From positions 1,054,001 through 1,118,000 of the forward strand of contig JAVHJL010000008.1 of the NCBI GenBank assembly GCA_036971715.1: a stretch of 64,000 nucleotides of DNA, read 5' to 3'. The translations under genes and the position numbers were made by a program. Positions 24,860 to 36,131 of this stretch are shown in pieces; position 1 is the first letter of the stretch, and every line of letters begins with the position of its first letter. The stretch comes from Arthrobotrys musiformis (taxonomy: Eukaryota > Ascomycota > Orbiliomycetes > Orbiliales > Orbiliaceae). Below the pieces are notes generated by a model. It was not told where the DNA came from, did no database searches, and saw only the letters and a list, made by a program, of their open reading frames with translations.

Positions 24860-25731
24860 TCAGTCCCACAAATAGTATGGCTTCTGATCATGAGAATTGG
24901 ATACATTTAAAAAGCACAACATTCCCGGCGTCAATTCGTTTAATCCACTCGGCTCTTTTCTTGTTTCCTCTTTTTTTGTTTTACGATATTTGATCTTGCA
25001 TTTTAGCATTGCATGAGGCACGGCGACCTTTCACGAAAATACAGCAGGCGGTTTCTTTTCGATGAGTGGCTGTCTAAAGACTCCAGAATATCAAATGATT
25101 CGGCCCTTGCAGTCCTCTATTCACGCTGCCATTAGCTTCTCGACGCCGACACTTTCCCCCCACTTTTTTTCTTTCGTTTTCCCCAACGATTTATGAATTA
25201 GCGGTCGTGGCTTTCATATGTATATTAGAGAGATGTAGCTATCAATAGCAGGGAGCGAGTGGTTCCCATTACGACAAGTTATGAGCAGTCAGCTCTCGAT
25301 TTGTTGCATTGCAAGGCTCCGATCCGGGATGACTGGTATCAAGCGAAAAACCCTTTCACCAAAAACATTCTACATGCATGATCGGAACACGTAAGGCCCA
25401 TTTTCGTATTAGATTTACAAACACGCGTGCACGCTTTGAACAGATGAGTGATGTATCGTATGCTTATGTACGTACTTATTTTATAAGAAAAATTATGTAT
25501 AGAGAAAGTGATTAGAAAGGTTCTGACAACCCTTTGCCAATATCGGTTTTTCGTCTTTTTACAGGGAGATATAAATATTTCATACAGAGAACGAGATGAA
25601 ATGGCCATATAGAGAGAAAAAAGTCATCACATCGTCCTTTCGTGATAAACATCTCGAGGTATTCGGCTGAAATCCTTCAATTTCTTGCCGTTCCCCTCCC
25701 TTCCCCTCCCTTCCCCTCCACTACGTCTACA
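24860..25731. other. Convergent 3' intergenic region (PCF11/ADK1)
   Basis: About 870 bases. A tandem CCCTCCCTTC-like block lies at 25690-25720. No gene is seen. Confidence 0.6.
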
Positions 25732-26981
25732 TTACTTCGGGGAGACTCCGACCTGGCTCAATATCGAGCTCTTCGATTTATCTTCGTCGAAGATTCCCAA
25801 AAGTGTTTTCCAAACGGTAGATGGTGGCTGCGACGCATCAACGCCAGTCCAGATGGCCTTCTTCTTATAGTAGTCGACGACGGGCGCTGTCTGAGCATGA
25901 TAAGTCCCCAGTCTCTTCTTCAAGGTCTCCTCATTGTCGTCGGATCGCTGTATTAAAGGCTCGCCTGTGACGTCATCGGTCATGGCGACCTTGGGAGGGT
26001 TGAATAATTTGTGGTAGGAACGGCCGGAAGCAGGATGAACGAGACGGCCGGTGATACGGGCGACTAATAGGGCGTCATCGATTTCGAGTTGTACGACGTG
26101 GTTGAGCTTCTCTTTGCGGTCATCGAGCATCTGATCGAGACGTTCGGCTTGCGGTACTGTACGCGGGAAACCATCCAGGATGAATCTACAGACCCACACT
26201 ATTCAGCCATTTCATCTTTTATTTAAATGGGAGAGATATGGCCGAGATACGAACCCTGATTTGCATTCCTCATTGTTCTCGAGTTCGTGCTTGATCATAT
26301 TGACCATGATCTCGTCGCTGACGAGACCACCGGCGTCCATGATCTTCTTCGCTTCTTTCCCAAGTGGTGTCTTCTTTGCGACCTGCGATCGCAGCATGTC
26401 ACCAGTGGCCTATTGTTTTTCATTAGTTCGGCGGTCTTCTTCCAAATCGGCATTGTAAATTTCCAAGTTTGGTGGGAACGTATTATCGAGGCAATGGGAA
26501 TAAGAACGTATAGGAGGGAATAGGAAAGTAAAATAACCGTACCAGATGGCAGACGCAGTATTTGTCCTTAATCCTCGGCGCCTGGGTTCCCTTTCCTGCA
26601 AGCCAAAAAATCAATTGTAAGCCCCACTATCACTCAACACCGAGTCCCACTATCTCGCCCCCCCTCGTGGGGTTTTCTTTTCCCGTTGGCGTCGCTCTTT
26701 GTCTTTTACAAATTTCCCCTTGTCTTTTTATTTACTTATGGGTTTTCTTTGTTTCTTATGAGTTCATCTTTTTGTATCCTTCTTTTATTTTCTGGTATTG
26801 TGATTGCGAACGGATGGGATGGTTAAGTTTGTCCCTTACCAGCTCCTGGAGGACCCATGAGGATCATTCGTAGTTGTTCGGCAGGCGACAGGGCCTGGCC
26901 GCCCTCGAGCTGTGATATCCGCTGTTCCAGCCCGGCTACCAGCTGTTTCAGGTAGCTTACTTCGTCACTTGTTGGCGGCAT
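25732..26981 (-). CDS. ADK1: Adenylate kinase (long form, cytosolic / intermembrane-space type)
   Basis: Four minus-strand exons: 26981-26840, 26595-26543, 26409-26255 and 26185-25732. They encode 267 residues. The enzyme interconverts ATP + AMP and 2 ADP. The P loop GPPGAGKGTQ is rebuilt across the exon 1/2 junction. HLATGDMLR spans the exon 2/3 junction and FILDGFPRT sits at the exon 3/4 junction. GRLVHPASGRSYH marks the long LID domain of the AK2-type enzyme. Compared with the yeast protein there is a 35-40 residue N-terminal extension (DEVSYLKQLVAGLEQRISQL) that looks like a short coiled coil; this extension is common in filamentous fungi. Exon 2 has only 53 bases. All junctions use GT-AG. 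Confidence 0.96.
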
Positions 26982-28871
26982 CTTGTTTGGATGTGGAGAG
27001 AAAAGGTTGGAAGGGGCTGGTGGTGGCGGTGGTTGCGAAAACTGAGACTCGAGGATTGAGTGTTAGTATTGTGGACCCTGATGAATATATACACACATCC
27101 TCTTTCCCCTTCTCCTTCTTTTTCTCTCCCTCGGCACGGCATCGTTTTTTTTTTCTTTCTTTCCATTCGTTTCCAGCATTCCACGAGGGATAAAATTTTC
27201 AAAGCACAGGTGACAAAGGCGAGAAAGAGAACAGAAGAAGAGGGAGGGAAAAGGGCGCGCTTACAGGTCAGGTGCGGATTCCGACAAAGGGGAGGAATGG
27301 CAGTGATAATTGCAGGAAGAGCGGTAGCACTGTGTCTGTGTCTGTGGGAAGTGGTGGTGGATCTGGTGGTGGTTTGTGGTTTGTACCGGCAGCGGCAGCG
27401 GTAACTTGTTTGCAGGCGGATGGATGGTGGGGGATAACGCCAGTTTGCAGGTCCCAGCAAATTAAGTAGCTCGAAATTTCAATTTCGGCACGACAACGAA
27501 AAAAATTGTACCGAGAAGGAGGAAAGAGGAAAGAAGAAACAGCGCGCTCAAGCTCACGAGGAAGACGAATGTTTATATATAAGCAGAAGTATATAAGAAT
27601 TTATGGATGTACGTTGGGTATACACGGAATCAACCAGCAGGCAAGTGAGTGAGGTCTGAATCGGTGCAGGGGCAAAGGGAATAAATATATGGACGTCTTG
27701 ATGTCTGTGTATAAAAACCAGTGCAACGGAGCTCACGCGAAAGGAAGCCAGCCAATTTCATAATTTCAATTTCGATTTGTCCATCTTTGTCCCCCAGCTG
27801 CAGGTACATGTGCGCACACACATCCAGGTAATCAAGCACTGGTATTCATTCGATTCACAGGCGGGTGGACGTGCGTGTGTGCGTGCGTGCTTCTGAGTCC
27901 ATGTGGGTGCATGACCCGGCCGCATCGGCCTTTTATTTTATTTTATTTGTTTTATTATTTTCTTTGAGAAAAAGACTCCGATCCAATTAGTGACTTATCT
28001 TTCTCCGTCTCGAGAGAAGAGGGAGAGATCGGATGATATCGCGGATTCTAGTCAAAGAGAACACTTCCCTCGGGTCGCACCAGCTGGATCGTTGAAGCTG
28101 AAGCCGGAGCAAAGGAGCTCATCACAAGAGCCGACAAGCATGCGCGACGGAAAGCCGGAAGCCGTGGGGTGGCTACCGCCTGCCCGTGGCTAGCTAGATA
28201 TTTACTTACTTTAGGTACTGGCTTACTTGCTCCGGACCTACCTGCTTAGCTACCTAGTTGGCTAGCTAGCACTTAAATAGCAGCTGCACCTTCTTTCTTT
28301 CTTTTCCCTTTCGGACCTATATTATTTCTTCTAGAGCCTATATCCAATATAGAGGATGGACCGTGAGGAGGGGGACGTGGGTTAGTTAACACGCGGGGCT
28401 GCGGTGTTTGTTCAGCCATTATAGCCGTGTTCGATACCGTTTTATACTCCAATCCTAACCACTATATGTCGGGTAGGATTCACGGCGTCTTGAATTGATA
28501 CCAATACATACCGTCCCAGGTATAAAACTTAATCAAGCACTTAGGTATATAGGCAGATATGCACCGTACTCCCAGAATACCCATGAAGTTAGTATAGTAT
28601 TATCTCGTAAAATACCTACATGAGCAAGTACTTGTATGGGTCAGCAATGCGGTGAAGCTTCAAGGTGTTGCGTTGGAGAGTGTGATATTTTGCCGCGTTT
28701 TGTTGTTGCGAGGTTTTCTTCTTCCACCGCAACGTCCGTCGACGACGTCTTAAATCTCCCTCGATTCGACCCTTCAGAAGATACTTCATATACACCCCCA
28801 ATATACCCCCCGATTGATAGGGGAAAGTACACGCATACACCGTCAACATCGAATCGGACCAGAAAGGCATC
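26982..28871. other. Divergent intergenic region (ADK1/NCE101)
   Basis: About 1.9 kb with no supportable gene. It contains CT-rich stretches near ADK1 (minus-strand sense), GGTGGT-type repeats near 27350, GTGCGTGC repeats at 27870-27890 and TAGCTAGC/CTTAC repeats at 28190-28270. Confidence 0.55.
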
Positions 28872-29327
28872 ATGGCTGCCGCGGCTGTTGCTCCCACTGT
28901 ACCCTTCCTGATATCAAGGTCTGTATATATATATATATACTTCTGCGTTTATATAAAATATCCATATCAAATATAATTGCATCCCATTCCTCAAGTATTT
29001 ACTTGCTCAAGTGGATATCAAGTTATATCCGGCTGACATAATATAACCATGTGCGTGCAGAGTCGGAGACCCGATTTTTGCCGTCTTCATCGGCTCAACC
29101 GCTGCCTTCCTTCGAATCAGGCGGGAAGAGCAGGACAAAGGCCGTCCCTTCAACCAGCTCTGGCCCACCCTTCGTAGGTTAGTTGGTCCCTCTATATACT
29201 TACTTACTTACTTAAGTATATACATACATGTGCATTTCAACATGGGCTGACTTGGGAAACGCTGTTTTTTACCTCCAATGTTGTAATTGAGGAACTGAAT
29301 AGGCGCGCTGGATTGATATTCGCATAG
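28872..29327 (+). CDS. NCE101: Nce101-like small membrane protein (non-classical export protein 1 family)
   Basis: Three exons (28872-28918, 29061-29177, 29303-29327) give only 62 residues. The N-terminus MAAAAVAPTVPFLIS leads into RVGDPIFAVFIGSTAAFLRI, which matches the conserved core of fungal Nce101: a short helix, VGDP, one hydrophobic segment, then a basic RREEQDKG tail. In yeast Nce101 was linked to export of galectin-1 without a signal peptide; its biochemical role is unknown. The first junction (AG/GTCTGT to GTGCAG/A) is well supported by the homology. The last intron (AG/GTTAGT to TGAATAG/G) is inferred; without it the frame runs on to a stop near 29250. The gene lies about 0.66 kb upstream of PEX16 on the same strand. 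Confidence 0.8.
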
Positions 29328-29987
29328 TTTCAGCTTCAGCCGAATCCGAATCCGGCACTGGGAATTCCTCCCGCTTGATGCACTTTCATATAGAATCATA
29401 ATCCAGAAATAACATACATCTATCTTGAACCTTATCAAGTGCGCGGGATAAAACATACTATACTTCGGTTCGAATTGAATCGAACCTATCATTATTATAA
29501 TAAATGCATGTTCGAATTCAATGATGATGATGGCGATGGCGAAGGCACAAAAAGTGAACGTGAAGAATGGACCTCGGCTGTTCTGTCGCCCGCCCAGCCC
29601 CTTTACTGCACAACTTGCGCCAGGCCAGCCTCTTTCCCTCTCAAACCTCCCTCCCAAAAACATCCTCCCATCTTCGATATCAACATCACACTTACCACTG
29701 CTGCATACCCCTCGTTCCCTGTCGCCTGCACCTGCTTCTGCCCCATACAGCCAGGCCCATCGCTTCTTTTCTCCGCGTTTTACTCGATCCGTCGAGGCGT
29801 CCTTCGCAAGACAAGTGATATCCTTCCTGTGTCCCGCCTCGTTGCGTAGACGTAGACAGACACGCAGCCAGCTTTGTTGTTTACCTCTCGCGTCGCTTAC
29901 GTCAAACAAAACCACACAAAACCACAAATCACTATCACCACCACCCACCACCACTACCATCGGGACATCGATATCGCTTTACCAAAC
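29328..29987. other. Promoter/leader region of PEX16
   Basis: 660 bases, with a C/T-rich and CAC-rich sense-strand leader from about 29580 to 29985. A 7-bp inverted repeat GGTTCGA...TCGAACC lies near 29468-29487. Apparent frames on both strands have no homology that I recognise. Confidence 0.5.
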
Positions 29988-31360
29988 ATGGATGAACACA
30001 CACGATCCGACTGCTCCAGCAATGACAGCGCCTTGAGTCTCCCGAAAAAATGGCTTTCCTTATACGAAGACTTCGTCACAAAGAATGCCGGCGCCGTATC
30101 GCAGATTGAATCCTCGCTTCGGTCCCTAACTTACATCGTACCTGGTATGGGACCTCAACTACAAATTCCTTGACCCGGCGGCGAGATACTAATTCAGCGC
30201 GTTTAATCGCTATACAGCCCGGTTTAAGGATGCTGAGATTGCTTCGGAGTCAAGTAAGCGCGCCATTTCTCACCTCATTGCCCTTTATTCCACCGTATAA
30301 TGGTCACAAGCACCTATGATGATAATAATAAGAAAACCAATCTAACTCCGAGTACAGTCCACAGTGGGATTCAGTTGCTATCACTCTACCATGATTCGCT
30401 ACTCGCCAGAGCCATGAGAGCACTCCCATCCTCAATCCAAAGGCCACCCCAAACTCCTCACGCTCGTTACACAAAATTTTGGACTCAAAAAAGCTCGGCT
30501 TATAAGAACATTGCTTTGATGGTTACTATGATCCAATATACCGAATTGTTATGGGAAATGGCAGCGAGGAGGAAAGGCCAGAAGATCAGGTGGAGGGTGG
30601 TTGTAGTTCTGGAGGCGATCAAAGCAGTTTGTCGGTTGCTGCTTCTACATCTTACGAAATCAAGGCCGATAGTCAGCCCTCCACTCCCGGAACGTGAGGT
30701 TGACCCGGCTCAATTGGAGGACACGGAATCTATCAGCAGCCCACCACCAGAACCCGAGTCCTGGACGATGCCAAGGACCGGTCAGAGGCTACCGTCGATT
30801 CCAGCCACCGATATTCCAAATTTCCTTCTGACCAAAGTCTTGACGGCCGAGGATATCAAACCCCCGGCGCAACTCTTGCACAAATTGAAGGGAACCGGAA
30901 TGCTCGCTGAGATTCTCTGGGTCGTTAGACCTGTACTCTACGCCGTGGCGATGCAGAAGTGGCGCCATGACAAGAAGAGCTGGAGGCCATGGCTAATCGG
31001 GTTCGGGCTCGAGTATGCCGCTCGGCAGCTAGCGAAGAGGGATATGTCCGAGACTATCCCTGGTGGGCTCAGAGGGCTTACCGGCCTCGAAAAGGAAGAG
31101 CTCAAGCGACGAGCCATGTCAATGGGATGGTGGGCGCTTCGTGGTGCCGCCTACGAGAACATCACCAGGTAAGATAACACTTGCTACTTTTTTTCCCCAA
31201 GCTTCATACCATATTCTCTAACACTATATTAAAATATAATAGGGCATGGTTTACCTACGTCTCCGAAAGACTCAAGGACAAGCCACTCATCGGCCTTCTC
31301 GGCGGCCTCATTGAAGACTACCAATACCTTTGGGACAACTACTATTTCTCGAGTATGTGA
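29988..31360 (+). CDS. PEX16: Peroxin Pex16 (peroxisomal membrane biogenesis)
   Basis: Four exons (29988-30144, 30218-30253, 30358-31168, 31243-31360) encode 373 residues. Pex16 acts in placing peroxisomal membrane proteins and, in Yarrowia, restrains peroxisome division. Family stretches are WLSLYEDFVTKNAGAVSQIE, SLRSLTYIVP, RFKDAEIASES, GIQLLSLYHDSLL, NIALMVTMIQYTELLWEMAA, GEILWVVRP-like AEILWVVRPVLYA, and the C-terminal YQYLWDNYYFS. Exon 2 has only 36 bases and restores ARFKDAEIASES. The stop at 31360 directly follows YYFSSM; a GTATGT at the same point could start one more intron, but no sensible exon follows. Most homologues are about 350-400 residues, so the length fits. Confidence 0.93.
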
Positions 31361-33126
31361 TCGATAACTATATATTTTCAGAATCACCATACCTTTTTCT
31401 TTTTCTTTTTCCCTCACACCTTTGTGTCACATGCAACGACGGGAGACTGATTCGAACTTTTTTTTTTCTTTTCTTGCCCTCCTACACAGCTGCGACCTAA
31501 TAATCCCTTTCGATTCTCAATCCGCCGGACGGGAAAAAACAATTACAAGTACTCCCTTGCTTCTATCTCTCACGACCATTGCTTTTTCCAGCCAACACTT
31601 CAGAGCGATTCTTATTACTATGGTATAGGGTAATTTCGATTTCATTTTTATTTCCTAATGTTTGTCTTTGTGGGCGCCTTCTTCTTTTTATCATGTATAT
31701 TACTTTTACTATTTGGGACCAATCTTCGGGCGACAATCGTTCTTGTTTTTCGGAAATGGATGATTTATATTGGACCCCTTCCTTTTCCCTCCTCTCCTTT
31801 CCCAAGTTTCGGGGGCACAGACCGCCCAGGAGCATTCTTGAGAGCTTTAGGAGGTGTATATATACAACGAGGAATACCGAGACTGTACATGACCCACCCA
31901 TCCCGCTACCTAGCATCCCCTCTTTCGAGTCTTTCTCGGTCGAAGTACCATTGACACCCGTTCGTAACAAGGATACGTTCCGCCTCAATGGTATGGATAC
32001 TTATGTGCATACCTTCAAAGAAAGAAAAAAAAAATGAGGAAGATAAGAACACCCGTACCTGGCCAAGATTGTATCAAACACCAAATCCACATAAGCCTTC
32101 CCGAAAACCCCCTGGGTCTAGCACTAATTCACTTAAGCGTGGGAGTCGATATCGGCTGAAAAGTCCCATAACCCAACAGGGGCGGATAGAATGACGTGGT
32201 ATCTCTGGCATGTACACATCACAAATTTGAACCAAAGATGGCGAGGCCGATGTAAATACAGAAGGACCAATCCCGGGAGTACTAACGTTATAAGATCATC
32301 GTGCTTTACACACACTCTCCTTCCAAGAAATCGCATAGCGACTGTTTGTATATAGATAACCATATCCCATGCCATTTCTGGATACACGAATGAATACCGT
32401 TGTATACATCAAAACTTCTTACCACTCGCCAGAAGAAAAAAAAAAAAAAGAGAAGTGGGTCCTAGATTGTACCGTGTGGAGACCCACACGGTGGATCGAG
32501 ATTATCGACAAACCGGTTTGGTTCGCTCGCCTATCAATCTACAATCTAGGCTAATGCTATCAAGCCCCTCGGCATTCGGATATGTAAGTAACTCAGGCTT
32601 CGCTCGGATTGCACATGTTCGGTGATGCAGCGGCCGTCACACAACAGAAATCCTTCCTTCGTGTATTGCAGATTCAAGCGAGCCAGCAATCGATGCTGGT
32701 GTTTTTTACGTAGGGAAATTGTGATTAATTTTTTTTGAATTTGCATTTATCATTACCACTATAAAACAAAATCGCACTATGGGGGTTTAAAGCACTATGG
32801 GGGCGAGGAAGGGAAAGCTGCTTCTCTGATGATAGGTAGGGGTAAGGGGGGCGGTGTGCTGTTGTAGTGCAAAAACAATTCTCCTTTTTTCATTCTTCCA
32901 TTCCATGATAATTTCAAGAAACGAGAGAACGTGTGAATATTCTTTCTATACAGGAAAAGAAAAGAAGGAAACACAGGAACGAACAGCTTTGCTGGCTTGC
33001 TGTTTACACACCATGACGGCAAAAGAGGGAACAAACAATCACTTCTCCACCGTATAATGGGAAGCCACTTGTGCGAACAATTACTATTAATACAGGAAAC
33101 GCCAACACGATCTATAAAAGAAGCTT
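31361..33126. other. Convergent intergenic region (PEX16/PMA1)
   Basis: 1.77 kb between tail-to-tail genes. It holds the structured inverted repeat at 32461-32550 and a 13-A run just before it. No gene is seen; the long frame that runs off the end of PMA1 exon 2 is intron read-through. Confidence 0.6.
32461..32550. repeat. 90-bp element with perfect terminal inverted repeats and an internal hairpin
   Basis: The ends CCTAGATTGTA (32461-32471) and TACAATCTAGG (32540-32550) are perfect 11-bp inverted repeats. Inside lie a second perfect hairpin, CCGTGTGG agac CCACACGG (32472-32479 with 32484-32491), a short TCGA...TCGA stem and the palindrome AAACCGGTTT (32510-32519). The whole can fold as a closed multibranch structure. 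It could be a very small foldback element or a structured RNA; the sequence does not decide. Confidence 0.7.
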
Positions 33127-36100
33127 TTAAGCGTTCTTCTCGTGTTGTGTCGAGACACGTTGCATAGAGACAACTAGATGGAAATGTTAGCATGTGATCC
33201 TTTATGTAGATGTGTGTGGAATATAAAGACTTACCGAAATCTTCCAAACTTCTCTGCTTCTGCTTCTGCTTGGGGGACTTTCCGTGCATGAGGTTGTCGA
33301 ATCCGATAGAGCCCTGGAGCAAGTAGTAGACACCACCCATGACGCAGAAGATACCGAAGGAGAAGATCCAGATACGGACGACAGCGACGATGGAAGTGCG
33401 GGAGTGCTCGAACCAACCGAAGATGGTGAAGAGAGTGGCAATGATGTCGACAAGCAAGATGGCACCGCTCAATTCCCAGGATGGGATGGAGGACCAGAAT
33501 GGACCGTTGGCACGAGTGATGAAGATGAGCCAGTTCTCAGTCAAGGAGATTTCCAAGAAGAGGACCTCGTCACGGTTACCGAAGTTCTGGACGATACCTC
33601 CGAAGTTGTTGCCGCCAGGGGTGCCGTCGTTGTGCGCAAGCATGGTAGTGAGAGTAATCCAGGTACCGATGGCAAGGACGACACCGAGGAGGACGGACAT
33701 ACCCCAAAGCTTGGGCAAGTTCCACTTGACTGGAGTCTTGGAGAATGGAGCGTTATCGTAGGCGATGGCCAAGGTGGCAATATCAGCGAAGATGGCAATG
33801 AAGACGACGAGGTTAAGGTTGAGGGACTCGTTCAAGATAGCGATCCAGAGACCCAAGAAGATTTCCAAGTGAAGAGACAAGGCGATACGGTAGACGACGT
33901 AGGCGTACATACGATGGAAAATTTGACGGGAAGTCTTGAGAGCGTCGATGATAGCAGAGAGACCAGGAGCCAAGAAGACGATATCGGCGGCGGAACGGGC
34001 AGCATCAGAGGCACCCTCGACGGCAATACCAGTATCGGCTTTCTTGAGGGAAGGAGCATCGTTGACACCGTCACCAGTCATAGCAACAAGGTAGCCACGC
34101 TGTTGGAGAATTTCGACGACATTGTACTTGTGTTGGGGGAAAACCTCAGCGAAACCATCAGCAGCCTCGACGAAATCGTAGACCTCAGAGCCGGGCATTT
34201 CACCACCACCACCGAGACCGAGACGTTCGGCATTGTAGACGTTTGTTCCGAGACCGAGTTGGCGAGAAGTTTCACGAGCAATACCGACAGCGTCACCAGT
34301 CAACATCTTGATGGAGAGACCGAGAGTCTTGGCTTCATTGATAGTGCGGGCGGTATCGTGACGTGGGGGATCAGAGCAAGGCATGATACCAAGGATTTCC
34401 CAGTGACCTTCACCACGCTTGCGGGCAACACCGAGAGAACGGAAACCACGGGTAGCGAATTCAGCGACCTTGTTCTTGTAGTCCATAGCGATTTCCTCCG
34501 GGATGGCGTGGTCTTCCTCGACAGTTCGGAGAACGAAGAGTGGAGCACCTTTGACGCAAATTATACGTTCACCTTGGGGAGATTCGACAATGGCGGTAAC
34601 TTTCTTGGAAACGGGATCGAATGGGTGGAATTGGAGAACCTTGTAGCGGGAGAGGACAGACTTGGCACGTGGGTAGAACTTGAGGGACTTCAAGAAAGCC
34701 TTGTCGATAGCGTCAAGACCCTTCTTCTTGCGGGAGGCAGCCAAACAAGCGGTAAGCATGAGGTCATCGGCTTCAACACCCTCAACGGTGTAGGGCTCAG
34801 CGAGAGAGAGCTTGTTCTTGGTCAAGGTACCAGTCTTGTCGGAGCAGAGGATTTCGACACCAGCAAGAGATTCGATAGCAGAGAGCTTCTGGACGATGGC
34901 CTTCTTCTTGGCGAGGTAGGCGGCACCGACGGCCATGGTGGTGGTAACGACAGCTGGAAGACCGACTGGGACACCGATGATGGTAATAGCGAGGGTGAAT
35001 TCCAAGATGTGAACGATTGGGTTGGATCGGTAGAAAGAGGCAACCCAGACGACGAGAAGGGTGAAGATGACGAGAATCAACAAAACAGTACCGATACCGT
35101 TCAAGACCTCGGTGAAGTGACCAGTACCGGCGGAGGCACGAGAGACGAGAGCAGCGGCACGACCGACGAAGGTGTTGTCACCAGTGGCAGTGACGACCAT
35201 GAAGGCCTCACCACGCTTGATAGAGGAGGAAGCGTACATGTTATCACCCTTGTGCTTGTCGACGGCGAGGGATTCACCGGTGATGGCGGACTGATCAACC
35301 TGGAGGAAAGCATCTTCGGTGACGATGCGACCATCGGCTGGGACAATGGTACCTTCTTCGATCTGGAGGATATCACCGGGAACGACCTGTGGGGCTTCGA
35401 TTTCAAAGAGACGACCGTCACGGAGAACGACGGCCTTGAGGGCAAGAGTTTTCTTCAATTCGTCGACAATGGAACCAGCTTGGAATTCTTGGAAGAAACC
35501 GACGCAGGCGTTGAGGAGCAAGAGACCGCAAATGACACCGAAATCAACCCAGTCCTGAAGACCGGCAGCGAGAATAGCCGCAGCCTGATTGGTTGGAAGA
35601 AGATGCAAGTTAGCCTTGGCTGTGTCACGTAAGGGACAAACAAGCTCTTTTCTGGAGCCGACCGGGAGCCGAAGCGATGCGATGCGATATGATAGGGCAG
35701 AAAAGACAGGAACAACTCACCTCCATGACGAACTGAATAGGACCGACAAAGTACATGAAAAACTTCAAGACGAGATTTTCCTTCTCTTCCTTCATTTGAT
35801 TGAGACCATATCGCTTCCTTCGTTGGTCAACCTCAGCGGAAGTCAAACCAATGCGGGTGTCCGTCTTAAGGAGGTCCTCAGGAACAGGACGGGCACTGGC
35901 GCCGACTTCGGCCTCTTCATCCTCCTCGAAGTGATGTTCATCTTCAGACTCGAGGTCATCGATCAAGGCATCGATGTCTTCGATGTCTTCATCGTCTTCA
36001 TCGAGTGGAACGCCTTCCGACTTCTCAGCGGCCGGAGCCTGTTTTTCGGGGTCAAGAGCTCCACTTGGGATGGAGTGCTTGAGGTGGTCCGGCTCTGTCG

Positions 36101-36131
36101 AGCCGGCACCTGTAGCGTGAGGAGCCGACAT
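33127..36131 (-). CDS. PMA1: Plasma-membrane H+-ATPase (P3A-type)
   Basis: Three minus-strand exons: 36131-35721, 35584-33235 and 33173-33127. They encode 935 residues. The pump exports protons with ATP and energises the plasma membrane. Residues 1-90 are acidic and cytosolic, typical of fungal Pma1. Visible motifs are ITGESLAVDK, the phosphorylated aspartate Asp386 in CSDKTGTLTKN, KGAP, MLTGDAVGIA and TGDGVNDAPSLKKADTGIA. There are about ten membrane helices. Intron 1 lies just before AAAILAAGLQDW. The last exon holds only 15 codons, SMQRVSTQHEKNA plus two valines, the autoinhibitory tail; Ser928/Thr929 correspond to yeast Ser911/Thr912, which are phosphorylated on glucose addition. Codon usage is strongly biased to C/T in third positions, as expected for a very highly expressed gene. 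Confidence 0.98.

Noticed and set aside
29439..30036. Overlapping plus and minus frames upstream of PEX16
   Set aside because: Pro/Ser-rich translations of a CT-rich leader, without homology.
31579..32037. Extra PEX16 exon after a GTATGT at the gene's end
   Set aside because: The resulting sequence is unlike any peroxin and T-rich; the stop right after YYFSSM gives the expected C-terminus.
32795..33234. C-terminal extension of PMA1 by read-through
   Set aside because: The splice GGTAAG to TCTAG restores the conserved RVSTQHEK tail, so the extension is intron and 3' UTR sequence.
33284..35632. Plus-strand open frame of 782 codons as a gene
   Set aside because: It is the exact antisense of PMA1 exon 2, acidic and repetitive, with no domain; codon bias of PMA1 explains it.
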